Shown: positions 44,917 to 53,099 of the stretch, one piece after another
Position numbering within the stretch: the stretch's first letter is position 1
How the letters are laid out: every line of letters begins with the position of its first letter
NCBI GenBank assembly: GCA_040880485.1
Contig: JBBDIJ010000009.1
Coordinates: 124,001-188,000, forward strand
Direction: 5' to 3'
Source of the DNA: JBBDIJ01 sp040880485
GTDB lineage: Bacteria; Bacteroidota; Rhodothermia; Balneolales; Balneolaceae
Length of the DNA stretch: 64,000 nucleotides
Program-made: the position numbers and the translations under genes
The notes under the pieces: model-generated
Told to the model about the DNA's origin: nothing
Seen by the model: only the letters and a program-made list of their open reading frames with translations
Databases searched by the model: none

Positions 44917-46837
44917 GCATAAGAATTCTGTATTAATCAGATCTATAAAAGACGGATGGTCTGGAACATATGAAGTAGAGATGTTAAAATTTCTACAGAA
45001 AGAGTACGGAGATCTCGACAACCATTGCCAAATGACTGTACTCTTTCTCTCCCTGGCCGTTCGATCCGGTCATGTCTGTCTCTCACTCAGGCAATCTCCG
45101 GCCGAATGGGCAGCCCAACTGGATCTGGATATAGACTCCGATTCTCTCCCTGCTGAGCCGGTGGACAGGCATCTGCTGCTCTCGTCGCCAATCTGTTCCG
45201 AATCTTCCGGTGAGAGCCCTCTTCGACTTATTGGAGATCTTATTTACCTTCAACGCTATTATAAGTATGAAAAAAGTGTTTCACTGAAAATTGCCCGCCT
45301 GGTTACAACCGAACCTTTTTTAATACCCGCGAACCGAGCAATGAAGGTGTTGAATGAGCTCTATCCGGACGGTGATATGCAGGGTGGTGAGCCTGATTAC
45401 CAGAGGCTGGCCACTCAGCTGGCTGGCATCAAACCCTTCCTGGTGATATCTGGCGGACCGGGTACAGGCAAGACGACAACTCTTGCGCGTACCTTGAATT
45501 TTCTGTTACAAATCTCCCCCGTCCGTCTTCGTATCGCACTGGCAGCACCTACAGGAAAAGCTGCTGATCGAATGTCTGAAGCTATTCGCGGAGAGCTTGA
45601 AGGGTCCGAAGCGGACCCTGAGATTCTGAAACAGATTCCTGAACGTGCTGTAACCTTGCACAGGCTGCTCTACGCGGCAGGCAGGGAGAGCCTTCTTCCA
45701 TCAGCTGAACCCTCCACGATCCCTTATGACCTGATTGTGATTGATGAATCTTCCATGATGGACCTGACACTACTCTGGCGCCTTTTTCGTGCTTGTCACC
45801 CGAAGTGCCGTTTCATCTTTCTGGGGGACCGTGATCAGCTCTCTCCTGTAGAAGCAGGAGACCTCTTTAGCGAAATATGCCGTAACTCAGACAACCGGTT
45901 CAGCCCGGAACTGGGCAAACTTCTCGGTCTATCTTTCAGTGTTCCTGTAAAATTGACTGGTCCGAATCAGGTGTTGAACGACTCCATTGTAGTATTGGAG
46001 CGAAACTACCGTTACGGCAACCGAAGTGGTATTGGAAAGTTATCTCGTGCAATCAGACGTGGTGATGGGAGTGAGGCGGCAGAGCTACTGAAGAAGCAGC
46101 CTGTTTCGGATCTCGAACATCTGGAGTTTGGGCATTCCGAAAAAGACTATCTATTTCTATACCGTGAAGTTGCAAGGAGAGTAGAATCTTCATCAACCTG
46201 CGCTCCCGCCAGGTTGATGAAAGTCTGGAGCGAATCGATTATTCTTGCTGCTCTCCGTAATGGTCCTCACGGGACCGTAGCTCTCAATTACTGGATTGAA
46301 GAGAAACTTTTCAGGGAACGGGTCATCAGACCTGTTGGAGGGTGGTACAACGGACGCCCCATCATCATTACCAGAAACAACTATTCCCTTGGTCTTTTCA
46401 ATGGCGATCTCGGGGTCTGTATGAAAGGTGAAGATGGAAAATATCGAGTCTGCTTCCCATCTTCCGGCGAAGAATTAAGACAATTTCCAGTGCATAGAAT
46501 CGGGGAATTTGAGCCGGCCTATGTTCTAACAGTTCATAAGAGTCAGGGATCGGAATATGACAGCGTTACACTGATGCTACCACCTGATCACGTTCCCCTG
46601 TTAAACAGAAAACTGATCTACACGGCAGTCACACGTTCGAAGAACCGGTTCAGGCTACTGGGGGATCTCGAGATCTTCAGTAAGGCAGTAGAACGAGCGA
46701 GCCCGCGATACTCAGCGTTCAGGGATCTGCTACTTCCGGCTATTGCCACCAACGGATCAGATCAGGAGTTCCAGGATCAGATACCAGACCGTGAGTGTAG
46801 CAAAAGAGATGGGTATTCCGATTCCGATCATATATGA
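44909..46837 (+). CDS. recD: Exodeoxyribonuclease V alpha subunit
   Basis: 642 residues from ATG 44909, chosen because GAGGAGG lies just upstream; an earlier ATG at 44891 adds six. Walker A is VISGGPGTGKTTTLART (~190), with VIDESSMMDLTLLWRLF (~288), LGDRDQLSPVEAGDLF and the late motif LTVHKSQGSEYDSV (~545). It is the 5'-3' motor of RecBCD. The last 81 bases overlap the 3' end of the AEC permease on the other strand, which gives an unusual, polar C-terminus (EFQDQIPDRECSKRDGYSDS). Confidence 0.94.
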   Translation: MSEHKNSVLIRSIKDGWSGTYEVEMLKFLQKEYGDLDNHCQMTVLFLSLAVRSGHVCLSLRQSPAEWAAQLDLDIDSDSLPAEPVDRHLLLSSPICSESSGESPLRLIGDLIYLQRYYKYEKSVSLKIARLVTTEPFLIPANRAMKVLNELYPDGDMQGGEPDYQRLATQLAGIKPFLVISGGPGTGKTTTLARTLNFLLQISPVRLRIALAAPTGKAADRMSEAIRGELEGSEADPEILKQIPERAVTLHRLLYAAGRESLLPSAEPSTIPYDLIVIDESSMMDLTLLWRLFRACHPKCRFIFLGDRDQLSPVEAGDLFSEICRNSDNRFSPELGKLLGLSFSVPVKLTGPNQVLNDSIVVLERNYRYGNRSGIGKLSRAIRRGDGSEAAELLKKQPVSDLEHLEFGHSEKDYLFLYREVARRVESSSTCAPARLMKVWSESIILAALRNGPHGTVALNYWIEEKLFRERVIRPVGGWYNGRPIIITRNNYSLGLFNGDLGVCMKGEDGKYRVCFPSSGEELRQFPVHRIGEFEPAYVLTVHKSQGSEYDSVTLMLPPDHVPLLNRKLIYTAVTRSKNRFRLLGDLEIFSKAVERASPRYSAFRDLLLPAIATNGSDQEFQDQIPDRECSKRDGYSDSDHI

Positions 46838-47671
46838 GGCGAGTTTCGGGTTCAACCCATACGAGGTAGCAACGATGGAGCCGGTGACCATGGGTGCCAT
46901 TGCAGCTTCCATGATACTCACCTTGACGGAAAGAGAATGCCCACCAAGAATCCCGAAATAGAGGGTTGTAAGAATCAGAGGAGCTATCAGAAGTTTGACT
47001 ACAAGACCACCTGCCATGGGTGCAATGAGTTCGCGGTCGGGCCGGAATTTCAACTGAAAACCTACAGATACAAGAGCAAGAGGTGCCATAGTTGCACCCA
47101 GTTTTTCAAGTGTTCCCAGAATAGCCCCTTCGAAAGTTACCCCTCCCAGGTTCATACAGATGGCAAGGAGAAACATGATAAAGGGTGGAAAGAGAAATAC
47201 CTTCCGCAAGATGACTCTTTTTCTTGTTCGTCCTGAAGAGTAGATGGATGCAATTACAATACCCGCTGTGGAGAGCGCCATAAAAGTACCGGGTTGGTCG
47301 ACAAGCAGGGCAATGCGTAATCCCTCTGACCCGTAGAGTGCTTCGATGACCGGAAAACCAACAAATGCAGTGTTACCGAATCCGGCAGTGAGAAGCAGGC
47401 AGCCAATGGTGTTACGATCCCATCCGGCCAGTTTTCCGAGCAATGGAATGATTATGATCGCAATGAGTAACACAAGCCAGGCAGATAGAACCGGATAAAG
47501 AAGAGTCCGGTCGATCTCAATTGCTGGTATATAGACAAGGACAAGTGCAGGCAGGGATACATAAATGACAAAGCGGTTGAGAACTTCGTGAGTATCTCTT
47601 GGACTTTTGGGGGATCGGCGTAATAAAATACCAATCAGCAGGCTGGTAAAGACAAGTAGTAGGTTATCCAT
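46757..47671 (-). CDS. AEC-family transporter
   Basis: 304 residues with about ten membrane helices in the two-fold AEC/BART arrangement. Markers are LLLTAGFGNTAFVGFPVIEALYG shown by GFGNTAFVGFP near residue 100, and the second-repeat segment EAAMAPMVTGSIVATSYGLNPKLAS. Such proteins export or import small carboxylates such as malate or auxin-like acids in the inner membrane. The substrate is unknown. It is the last gene of the leftward GWxTD-pdxA group. Confidence 0.85.
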   Translation of the reverse strand: MDNLLLVFTSLLIGILLRRSPKSPRDTHEVLNRFVIYVSLPALVLVYIPAIEIDRTLLYPVLSAWLVLLIAIIIIPLLGKLAGWDRNTIGCLLLTAGFGNTAFVGFPVIEALYGSEGLRIALLVDQPGTFMALSTAGIVIASIYSSGRTRKRVILRKVFLFPPFIMFLLAICMNLGGVTFEGAILGTLEKLGATMAPLALVSVGFQLKFRPDRELIAPMAGGLVVKLLIAPLILTTLYFGILGGHSLSVKVSIMEAAMAPMVTGSIVATSYGLNPKLASYMIGIGIPISFATLTVWYLILELLI

Positions 47672-47726
47672 CTGTGATCTGTCTTACCTGTCCGCAGAGG
47701 TTCATTCTATCCGCTATACCAATTAC

Positions 47727-48404
47727 TTATAACACCTTAACTTCTTCAATGGCGCCGTCCTTTAATTCCAGTGTTCTGGAGGGGAAGCGTCGAACTGTTT
47801 CATAGTCGTGTGTGACCATCAGGACCGCCATTCCCCTGTTGTTAATCTGCCTGAGCAGCTCCATGATCTCTCTTGAAGCTTCGGGATCCAGATTGCCGGT
47901 CGGCTCATCGGCAAGCATAATTCTAGGTTCATTTGCAAGAGCTCTGGCAATGACCACTCTTTGCTGCTCTCCGCCGGAAAGATCCGAAGGCATTGAATGG
48001 CGCTTATGGCTCAGGCCAACCATACCGAGCACTTCAAGAACTCTTTTCTTTATAAATCGTTTACGGTGGCCGGTCACTTCAAGAGCAAAGGCTACATTTT
48101 CGTAGATATTCCTATCCGGAAGCAGTTGAAAATCCTGAAAGACGATACCCAGTTTTCGCCTGAGGCCGGGCACTCCCCGATCGGGAAGAGAGTTAATCTC
48201 TTCACCAGCGACTGTAATCCGGCCGTTCTGCGGTTTTATGTCGCGATAGATCAGTTTAAGAAAGGAGCTCTTACCCGTACCGGTTTTACCAATAAGATAA
48301 CAGAACTCTCCATTCCCAAGTGAGAATTGGATTCCGTCCAAAATGGCACGATAGTCGTAGACGACCGTCACATTTTCGAAAGTGATTACTGCGTTTTCGG
48401 GCAT
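47727..48404 (-). CDS. ftsE: Cell-division ATP-binding protein FtsE
   Basis: 225 residues, a single ABC ATPase domain. Walker A is GKTGTGKSSFLKLIY, then VFQDFQLLPDRNIYENVAFAL (Q-loop), signature LSGGEQQRVVIARALANEP and Walker B MLADEPTGNLDP. The LLPDRNIYENV wording and VTGH linker match FtsE, which with FtsX controls septal peptidoglycan hydrolases. No ftsX follows; the start overlaps the methyltransferase end by 19 bases. A general LolD/MacB-type ATPase is the main alternative. Confidence 0.85.
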   Translation of the reverse strand: MPENAVITFENVTVVYDYRAILDGIQFSLGNGEFCYLIGKTGTGKSSFLKLIYRDIKPQNGRITVAGEEINSLPDRGVPGLRRKLGIVFQDFQLLPDRNIYENVAFALEVTGHRKRFIKKRVLEVLGMVGLSHKRHSMPSDLSGGEQQRVVIARALANEPRIMLADEPTGNLDPEASREIMELLRQINNRGMAVLMVTHDYETVRRFPSRTLELKDGAIEEVKVL

Positions 48405-49183
48405 TGAAGAACAAAGGTTATTCTCAGGCTATTGGCTCCGGCTGCACCAGTCGTGAAGCCATCCAGAGCTTCCAGAATCTGAAAATCAGTCTCTTCGGTG
48501 AGGGTTCTCATCTGCCTCAAAGTGTACGCCTTTTGGTGGTGAACTTCCACATGGCATTCGGGGGTTTTTTGGCCAACTTTTCTCGGGAATCGGATTTCGA
48601 AACAGTTGGTGTGAATGGATGTGGCGGCATCGTAGGTGCTATGCCTGGTAAAGCTGGCCCCTTCGGGAATACTCCCTGAGGTAAATTTAAGGGCTGTTGC
48701 AGCCTCTCTGGAGTGTTTGGGGGTTGTAAAATCGTAAATGAAGAGACCGCCCGGATTCAGATGCTTCTGTGCTTCGCTGTGCAGCTTCAGAATATCTTCC
48801 CTTTTTTTCAGGTAGTTGATGCTATCGAAGAGCATGTAAATAACATCGAAGCGTTTATTCAGATCGAAGCGGGTGGCATCCATCTGCTGAAATGTGATAT
48901 CGTACTCCATGCCTGTTCTCTTTGCTCTTGCCTTGGAGACCATCTCTGAAGACTGGTCCGTAGCCAGAATTCGGTAGCACTCCAGCTCGTCCAGCAGAAG
49001 AGCAACGGATCCAGTGCCGCATGCCAGTTCGAGAAGATCAGAAGCGTCGGGGCAGTAATCCTGAATGATACCGTCTATAAAGTCGGCCCAAAGCTCATAA
49101 TCCACATCATGCATCAGAGTATCATATAGCGGAGCAAGAAGAGTGTATTCCGGTGCGGCATGTTCTCTGTCCTGGTCACTCAT
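48386..49183 (-). CDS. Class I SAM-dependent methyltransferase
   Basis: 265 residues. The SAM-binding motif I LLELACGTGSVALLL (near 53-67), ATDQSSEMVSKARAK and the motif VIYMLFDSINYL support a Rossmann-type methyltransferase. The N-terminal YTLLAPLYDTLMHDVDYELWADFI matches a broad group with no fixed substrate. It is coupled to pdxA (ATGA overlap), but no role in vitamin B6 synthesis is implied. Confidence 0.85.
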   Translation of the reverse strand: MSDQDREHAAPEYTLLAPLYDTLMHDVDYELWADFIDGIIQDYCPDASDLLELACGTGSVALLLDELECYRILATDQSSEMVSKARAKRTGMEYDITFQQMDATRFDLNKRFDVIYMLFDSINYLKKREDILKLHSEAQKHLNPGGLFIYDFTTPKHSREAATALKFTSGSIPEGASFTRHSTYDAATSIHTNCFEIRFPRKVGQKTPECHVEVHHQKAYTLRQMRTLTEETDFQILEALDGFTTGAAGANSLRITFVLQCPKTQ

Positions 49184-50184
49184 AACAACTCCCGCCGGCT
49201 TTTTACAAGCTTCCAGGCCAGTTCCAATGCCGATGTAAATGAACTTTCCAAAGCTGTACCCTGTCCGGCAATATCGAATGCTGTGCCGTGGTCCGGTGAT
49301 GTACGGATGATGGGAAGTCCTGCTGTGTAGTTTACACCGCTGCCAAATGAAAGTGTTTTAAACGGGATCAAACCCTGGTCATGATACATGGCCAATATGC
49401 CATCAAACTCTCTCTCCTTGCGATTGCCGAACAGTGCATCGGCAGCAAACGGGCCGGATACATGAATACCCTTGGCTCGTGTACTGTCAATTGCCGGTTG
49501 GATCACAAGATTCTCCTCCTGCCCAAGTACTCCACCATCGCCCGCATGCGGGTTCAGCCCCAGTAGGGCTATTCGGGGTTCATCAATAGAAAAATCATTG
49601 TGCAACGATTGATTAAAGCGGTGAATGGTGTCTATAACCCGATCAAGTGTGATTCCTGAAGCGACCTGGCTCAGGGGTATATGAGAGGTGACCAAAGCGA
49701 TTCTCAATTTATCATGAACCATTACCATGAGAGGGGAGGATTCTCCTGTCAGATGGGCCAGAAACTCGGTATGCCCCGGCCAGTTGTACCCGGCAAGATG
49801 GATCGCCTCTTTTGATATGGGTGCAGTAACCAGAGCACTGACAAATCCCTGCATACAGAGTTGGACGCCTTTTTCTACTGCAATCATCGAGGCCCGGCCA
49901 GCTTCAGCATCTATTTGGCCGGGAGATGGAAGCTTGTCCGGAATCTCTGTCGCGTTAACGACCTGGATGAAACCGGATGGACTATTTGACCTGGACCCTG
50001 ATATAGTGGTAAATGGGGGTAGATTGAGTTGTAATCGGGATTGCCAGTATTCGAAGATCTTTTGATGACCTATAAGCACGAGGGATTCAGGATCCACTCG
50101 TGAATCGGACAGTGATTTTAGGACTACTTCGGGTCCTATTCCGTTATAATCCCCCATCGAGATGGCGATCTTCTGCTCACTCAT
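49180..50184 (-). CDS. pdxA: 4-hydroxythreonine-4-phosphate dehydrogenase
   Basis: 334 residues. It begins KIAISMGDYNGIGPEVVLKSL (family usually GDPAGIGPE) and contains GHTEFLAHLT, the metal-site GLNPHAGDGGVLGQEE, and AMYHDQGLIPFKTLSFGSGVNYTAGLP read as two parts, YHDQGLIPFK and NYTAGLPIIRTSPDHGTAFDIAG. It makes the amino-ketone precursor of pyridoxine phosphate. PdxA2-type enzymes for sugar acids are an alternative. Confidence 0.92.
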   Translation of the reverse strand: MSEQKIAISMGDYNGIGPEVVLKSLSDSRVDPESLVLIGHQKIFEYWQSRLQLNLPPFTTISGSRSNSPSGFIQVVNATEIPDKLPSPGQIDAEAGRASMIAVEKGVQLCMQGFVSALVTAPISKEAIHLAGYNWPGHTEFLAHLTGESSPLMVMVHDKLRIALVTSHIPLSQVASGITLDRVIDTIHRFNQSLHNDFSIDEPRIALLGLNPHAGDGGVLGQEENLVIQPAIDSTRAKGIHVSGPFAADALFGNRKEREFDGILAMYHDQGLIPFKTLSFGSGVNYTAGLPIIRTSPDHGTAFDIAGQGTALESSFTSALELAWKLVKSRRELL

Positions 50185-50216
50185 GCCTACTGCTCTTGAT
50201 TGTATCGGGTCGTTGA

Positions 50217-51608
50217 TTAAAAATTCGATATGAGCCTGAAGTCCCCAAAACCACTGGTTGCTTCGAAAACAAGCGTCCGATTTGGATAGGTCCAGACTTC
50301 ACGCGCAGGCCCATCTGCCGGATAGGTTCGTTCCTTTCTAAGCGGCTCCCCGAAGTTGATGTAAGCCTTTCCCTGATCAGACTCGAATCCGGGGCGTTCA
50401 GGAGTAGAAAAATTTTCGTAAGCATAATCAACTCTTCGATAGTACTCTGCCATGAGTTCGTTGTACTCGGAATCGGGTGTCGGGTCGCGTTCACTCCAGA
50501 AGGTCCTGAATTTTCGTTCACGTTCCGTTGCGTTACCCCGGTTCAGCTCACGGATTTGATCCTGATTGACGATGAATCTCATCATGTTGATGGAAACATC
50601 TATATTATAGAGACTTACAGGCATATTTACCCATCGTGAACTGATATTGCGACTGGCAACAGGATCACTTGAACCTTCCGGTATTACACTGATCCTCATT
50701 CTTGTATTCGGAAATTCACTGTTGGGAATGGTGAGTATTGCAAGTGGAAATCCGGTATCGGATGAAGACCATCTCAGGCGCGCATCTGTTTCCGTTTCTG
50801 CCCGGCTGAACCCTTCGGTTCTATCCATATCTGTCAGGAGAATTCGGTCTGTGAAAAGTGGATCACCCGTTACGCGGCTGTCTGAACCGGATGCAAGTCT
50901 TTCGATCCGCACTTCTACCGCATCGCTATCCAGAGTACCGGGAAGAAGAACCAGTAATTCAAAATCTTCTCCATAAAGTACGTGTTCGCCAAAGTTCAAC
51001 AGTTCAATTTCCTGATTCTGGCCTCCGGCATCATCTGTCGGTCGAAGCAGGAGTAGCTGCCCCTGATCTTCGTTATCGTAATCGGGTACCGTGATGGATC
51101 TCTCTCTGCTTCGTGCTTCTCTTAATGATTCTCCTCTGTTGAGATCAAGAATAACATTATACTCTCCCTGCTCCAGTTGTGCAGTGAGGGAACCGGTTAC
51201 GTGTTCGGTTCGGGAACGGGTCTGCTCATAAGTTGCGGCCCATGCCGTGTCGATCCAGGTGGCCCTTGAGACCGGTTCAAAAGACTGGTTTCTGCCTGAG
51301 AGAGTCCCCCTGATCACCTCCATGCTCATTCGTACGGAGGAGAAATAGGCTCTATCGTTTCCGGAGTCGTCATACAAAGAGTTTTCGGGCCTGTAGCGAA
51401 TGAAGGGAAGGAGTTCGTAGTCCATTCTGAAATTAACACTTAACAGCCCGCCACCTTCACGTGAGGGGAGGACAAGGTGCTCAAGATAGACGGCAGACTG
51501 GCTTGCCCTCTGGTGCAGTTCCGGATAGGTAACATTTCTCTGCGCCAGCAATTCAATGGGAATGATAGCAATAAGTGCACCTGCGAAGAGTAATTGTATG
51601 TTTCTCAT
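50217..51608 (-). CDS. GWxTD-domain secreted protein
   Basis: 463 residues from ATG 51608; the frame is open further upstream but a signal peptide starts exactly here (MRNIQLLFAGALIAIIPIELLAQRN, residues 1-~22, likely cleaved after LLA). The body is beta-rich with a C-terminal GWxTD domain: FRTFWSERDPTPDSEYNEL, then GFESDQGKAYINFGEPLRKE and EVWTYPNRTLVFE. The GWxTD motif itself reads GFESD. The family is frequent in FCB bacteria of the Rhodothermota/Ignavibacteria type and has no settled function; envelope location is likely. It lies 32 bases before pdxA. Confidence 0.85.
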   Translation of the reverse strand: MRNIQLLFAGALIAIIPIELLAQRNVTYPELHQRASQSAVYLEHLVLPSREGGGLLSVNFRMDYELLPFIRYRPENSLYDDSGNDRAYFSSVRMSMEVIRGTLSGRNQSFEPVSRATWIDTAWAATYEQTRSRTEHVTGSLTAQLEQGEYNVILDLNRGESLREARSRERSITVPDYDNEDQGQLLLLRPTDDAGGQNQEIELLNFGEHVLYGEDFELLVLLPGTLDSDAVEVRIERLASGSDSRVTGDPLFTDRILLTDMDRTEGFSRAETETDARLRWSSSDTGFPLAILTIPNSEFPNTRMRISVIPEGSSDPVASRNISSRWVNMPVSLYNIDVSINMMRFIVNQDQIRELNRGNATERERKFRTFWSERDPTPDSEYNELMAEYYRRVDYAYENFSTPERPGFESDQGKAYINFGEPLRKERTYPADGPAREVWTYPNRTLVFEATSGFGDFRLISNF

Positions 51609-51977
51609 CAGAATTGTGTCTGTTTGGCAAGATATTGCTGCAGCGTCACTAAGCCTTACTGCAGAGTTACGGAATATGGCGATAGATCTGAATAAAGAAA
51701 CGGCCCGCCAATGTACGTTCGTATCTGCCATCTTGCAGGCGTCACTTTGCACCGTATTACATTTAATCAATATATAAAAAAACTGATATCTCTTCGTTCT
51801 TCAGCGGGCTTCTGGATAACCAGTGGTTGGATGGTATTTATTATCGTCTTTTTTGCCCCGAACTTTAACGGCTGATGTCTTACCTTTATGCTGCAGAGAT
51901 AGGGCTGAACCGACAGATGCCTGGACATCTGAAGTGGCAGACCCACATTATATACGATAACTTTAAAAGAATGTTTT
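51609..51977. other. Divergent intergenic region, no gene seen
   Basis: About 370 bases between the GWxTD gene and the FAD oxidoreductase. It should hold promoters for both directions. I found no convincing TTTG/TAnnTTTG pair, terminator, tRNA or ORF with coding character. A T-rich stretch lies at 51848-51856. Confidence 0.45.
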
Positions 51978-53012
51978 ATGAGAATTGGCGTAATCGGGGC
52001 CGGTCTGGCGGGTCTTGCTGCGGGAAGAACCCTCACAAAAGCCGGGCATGAAGTCTGCATTTTTGAAGAACATGGATGTACCGGTGGGCGACTTGCAACC
52101 TGGATGGCTCCGTCGGAACCAGTTGTACCTGTAGATTATGGGTACCCCTTTCTCTCCGGTTCTTCTCCTGAATTCAGCCGTTTTCTTGCCGAACTTCTTG
52201 AGAAGAATCTTCTCACTGTTTGGGGTAATAATGTAGCTCACTTCGATGGCGAACAGGTACACTCCGAATCTCCAAACCGGAAACCTGATTTGAGATATGC
52301 AGCACCCGGGGGATTTTCGAAAATCTCACAATATATGGAGAGGTGGGTGGATATTCGCTATGGTGAGCATGCGATTGGCCTAACATACATCGGTTCAGGA
52401 AGACGAAAGAAAAGGCCGTGGATGATAAATCTTGAAAGTTTTAAAACTTTTGAAGCGGATGCTGTTATTGTAGCACTTCCGGCACCCTCAGCCTATGGAA
52501 TTATTGAGAATAGCCGTGACGAGACCCCGATAATGAAGGTTATACGCGAGATAGACAATGTGCGATATGATCCGTTAACTGTTGTTATGGCTGGATATGG
52601 CAGGGCTGTAGCCCCTGAGTGGGACATTCTTACAGCTCGAAGTGAAATCATTGAATCGATAGTTGTGGAGAGCAGCAAACGGGAATCTCCTGAGACTCAA
52701 CTTGTGATTCGTTCGACCCCCGAATTTGTACGCAAGTATGAGGAGAAAAGTGAAGATTACACCAAAAGAGCTCTTTTTGAAGAGGCAGGCCGCCTGATTG
52801 GGCCCTGGGCATCTAATCCCGTATGGTCCAGGCTCCATACCTGGCTTCACTACAGGCCGGAACGTTCCCTCAATCACGCATGGTTTGAAGCAGATATTAA
52901 GGCAGCCCCCCTGGCGCTTGTGGGCGATTATCTTGGTGGGTCAGGAGCAGAGTTTGCTTACAGATCCGGAGAGCTTCTTGCAGAGAATTGGTCTGTACGA
53001 TTCCGGGATTGA
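51978..53012 (+). CDS. FAD-dependent oxidoreductase, renalase-like
   Basis: 344 residues. The dinucleotide-binding start IGVIGAGLAGLAAGRTLTKAGHEV is followed by FEEHGCTGGRLATW (the GGR box of flavin amine-oxidase-like proteins) and the late FAD segment ALVGDYLGGSGAEFAYRSGELLA. This fits the renalase/amine oxidase-related group that oxidises stray NAD(P)H isomers or amines. No signal peptide. The substrate is not determined. Confidence 0.85.
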   Translation: MRIGVIGAGLAGLAAGRTLTKAGHEVCIFEEHGCTGGRLATWMAPSEPVVPVDYGYPFLSGSSPEFSRFLAELLEKNLLTVWGNNVAHFDGEQVHSESPNRKPDLRYAAPGGFSKISQYMERWVDIRYGEHAIGLTYIGSGRRKKRPWMINLESFKTFEADAVIVALPAPSAYGIIENSRDETPIMKVIREIDNVRYDPLTVVMAGYGRAVAPEWDILTARSEIIESIVVESSKRESPETQLVIRSTPEFVRKYEEKSEDYTKRALFEEAGRLIGPWASNPVWSRLHTWLHYRPERSLNHAWFEADIKAAPLALVGDYLGGSGAEFAYRSGELLAENWSVRFRD

Positions 53013-53099
53013 TGTTTGGTTATGTCGCTTCATCCAGTTTGAACTGCAATGGGGGACTGATTCTAAAATGAGTAATGAACATTTGAAGAGAGTGACGAC

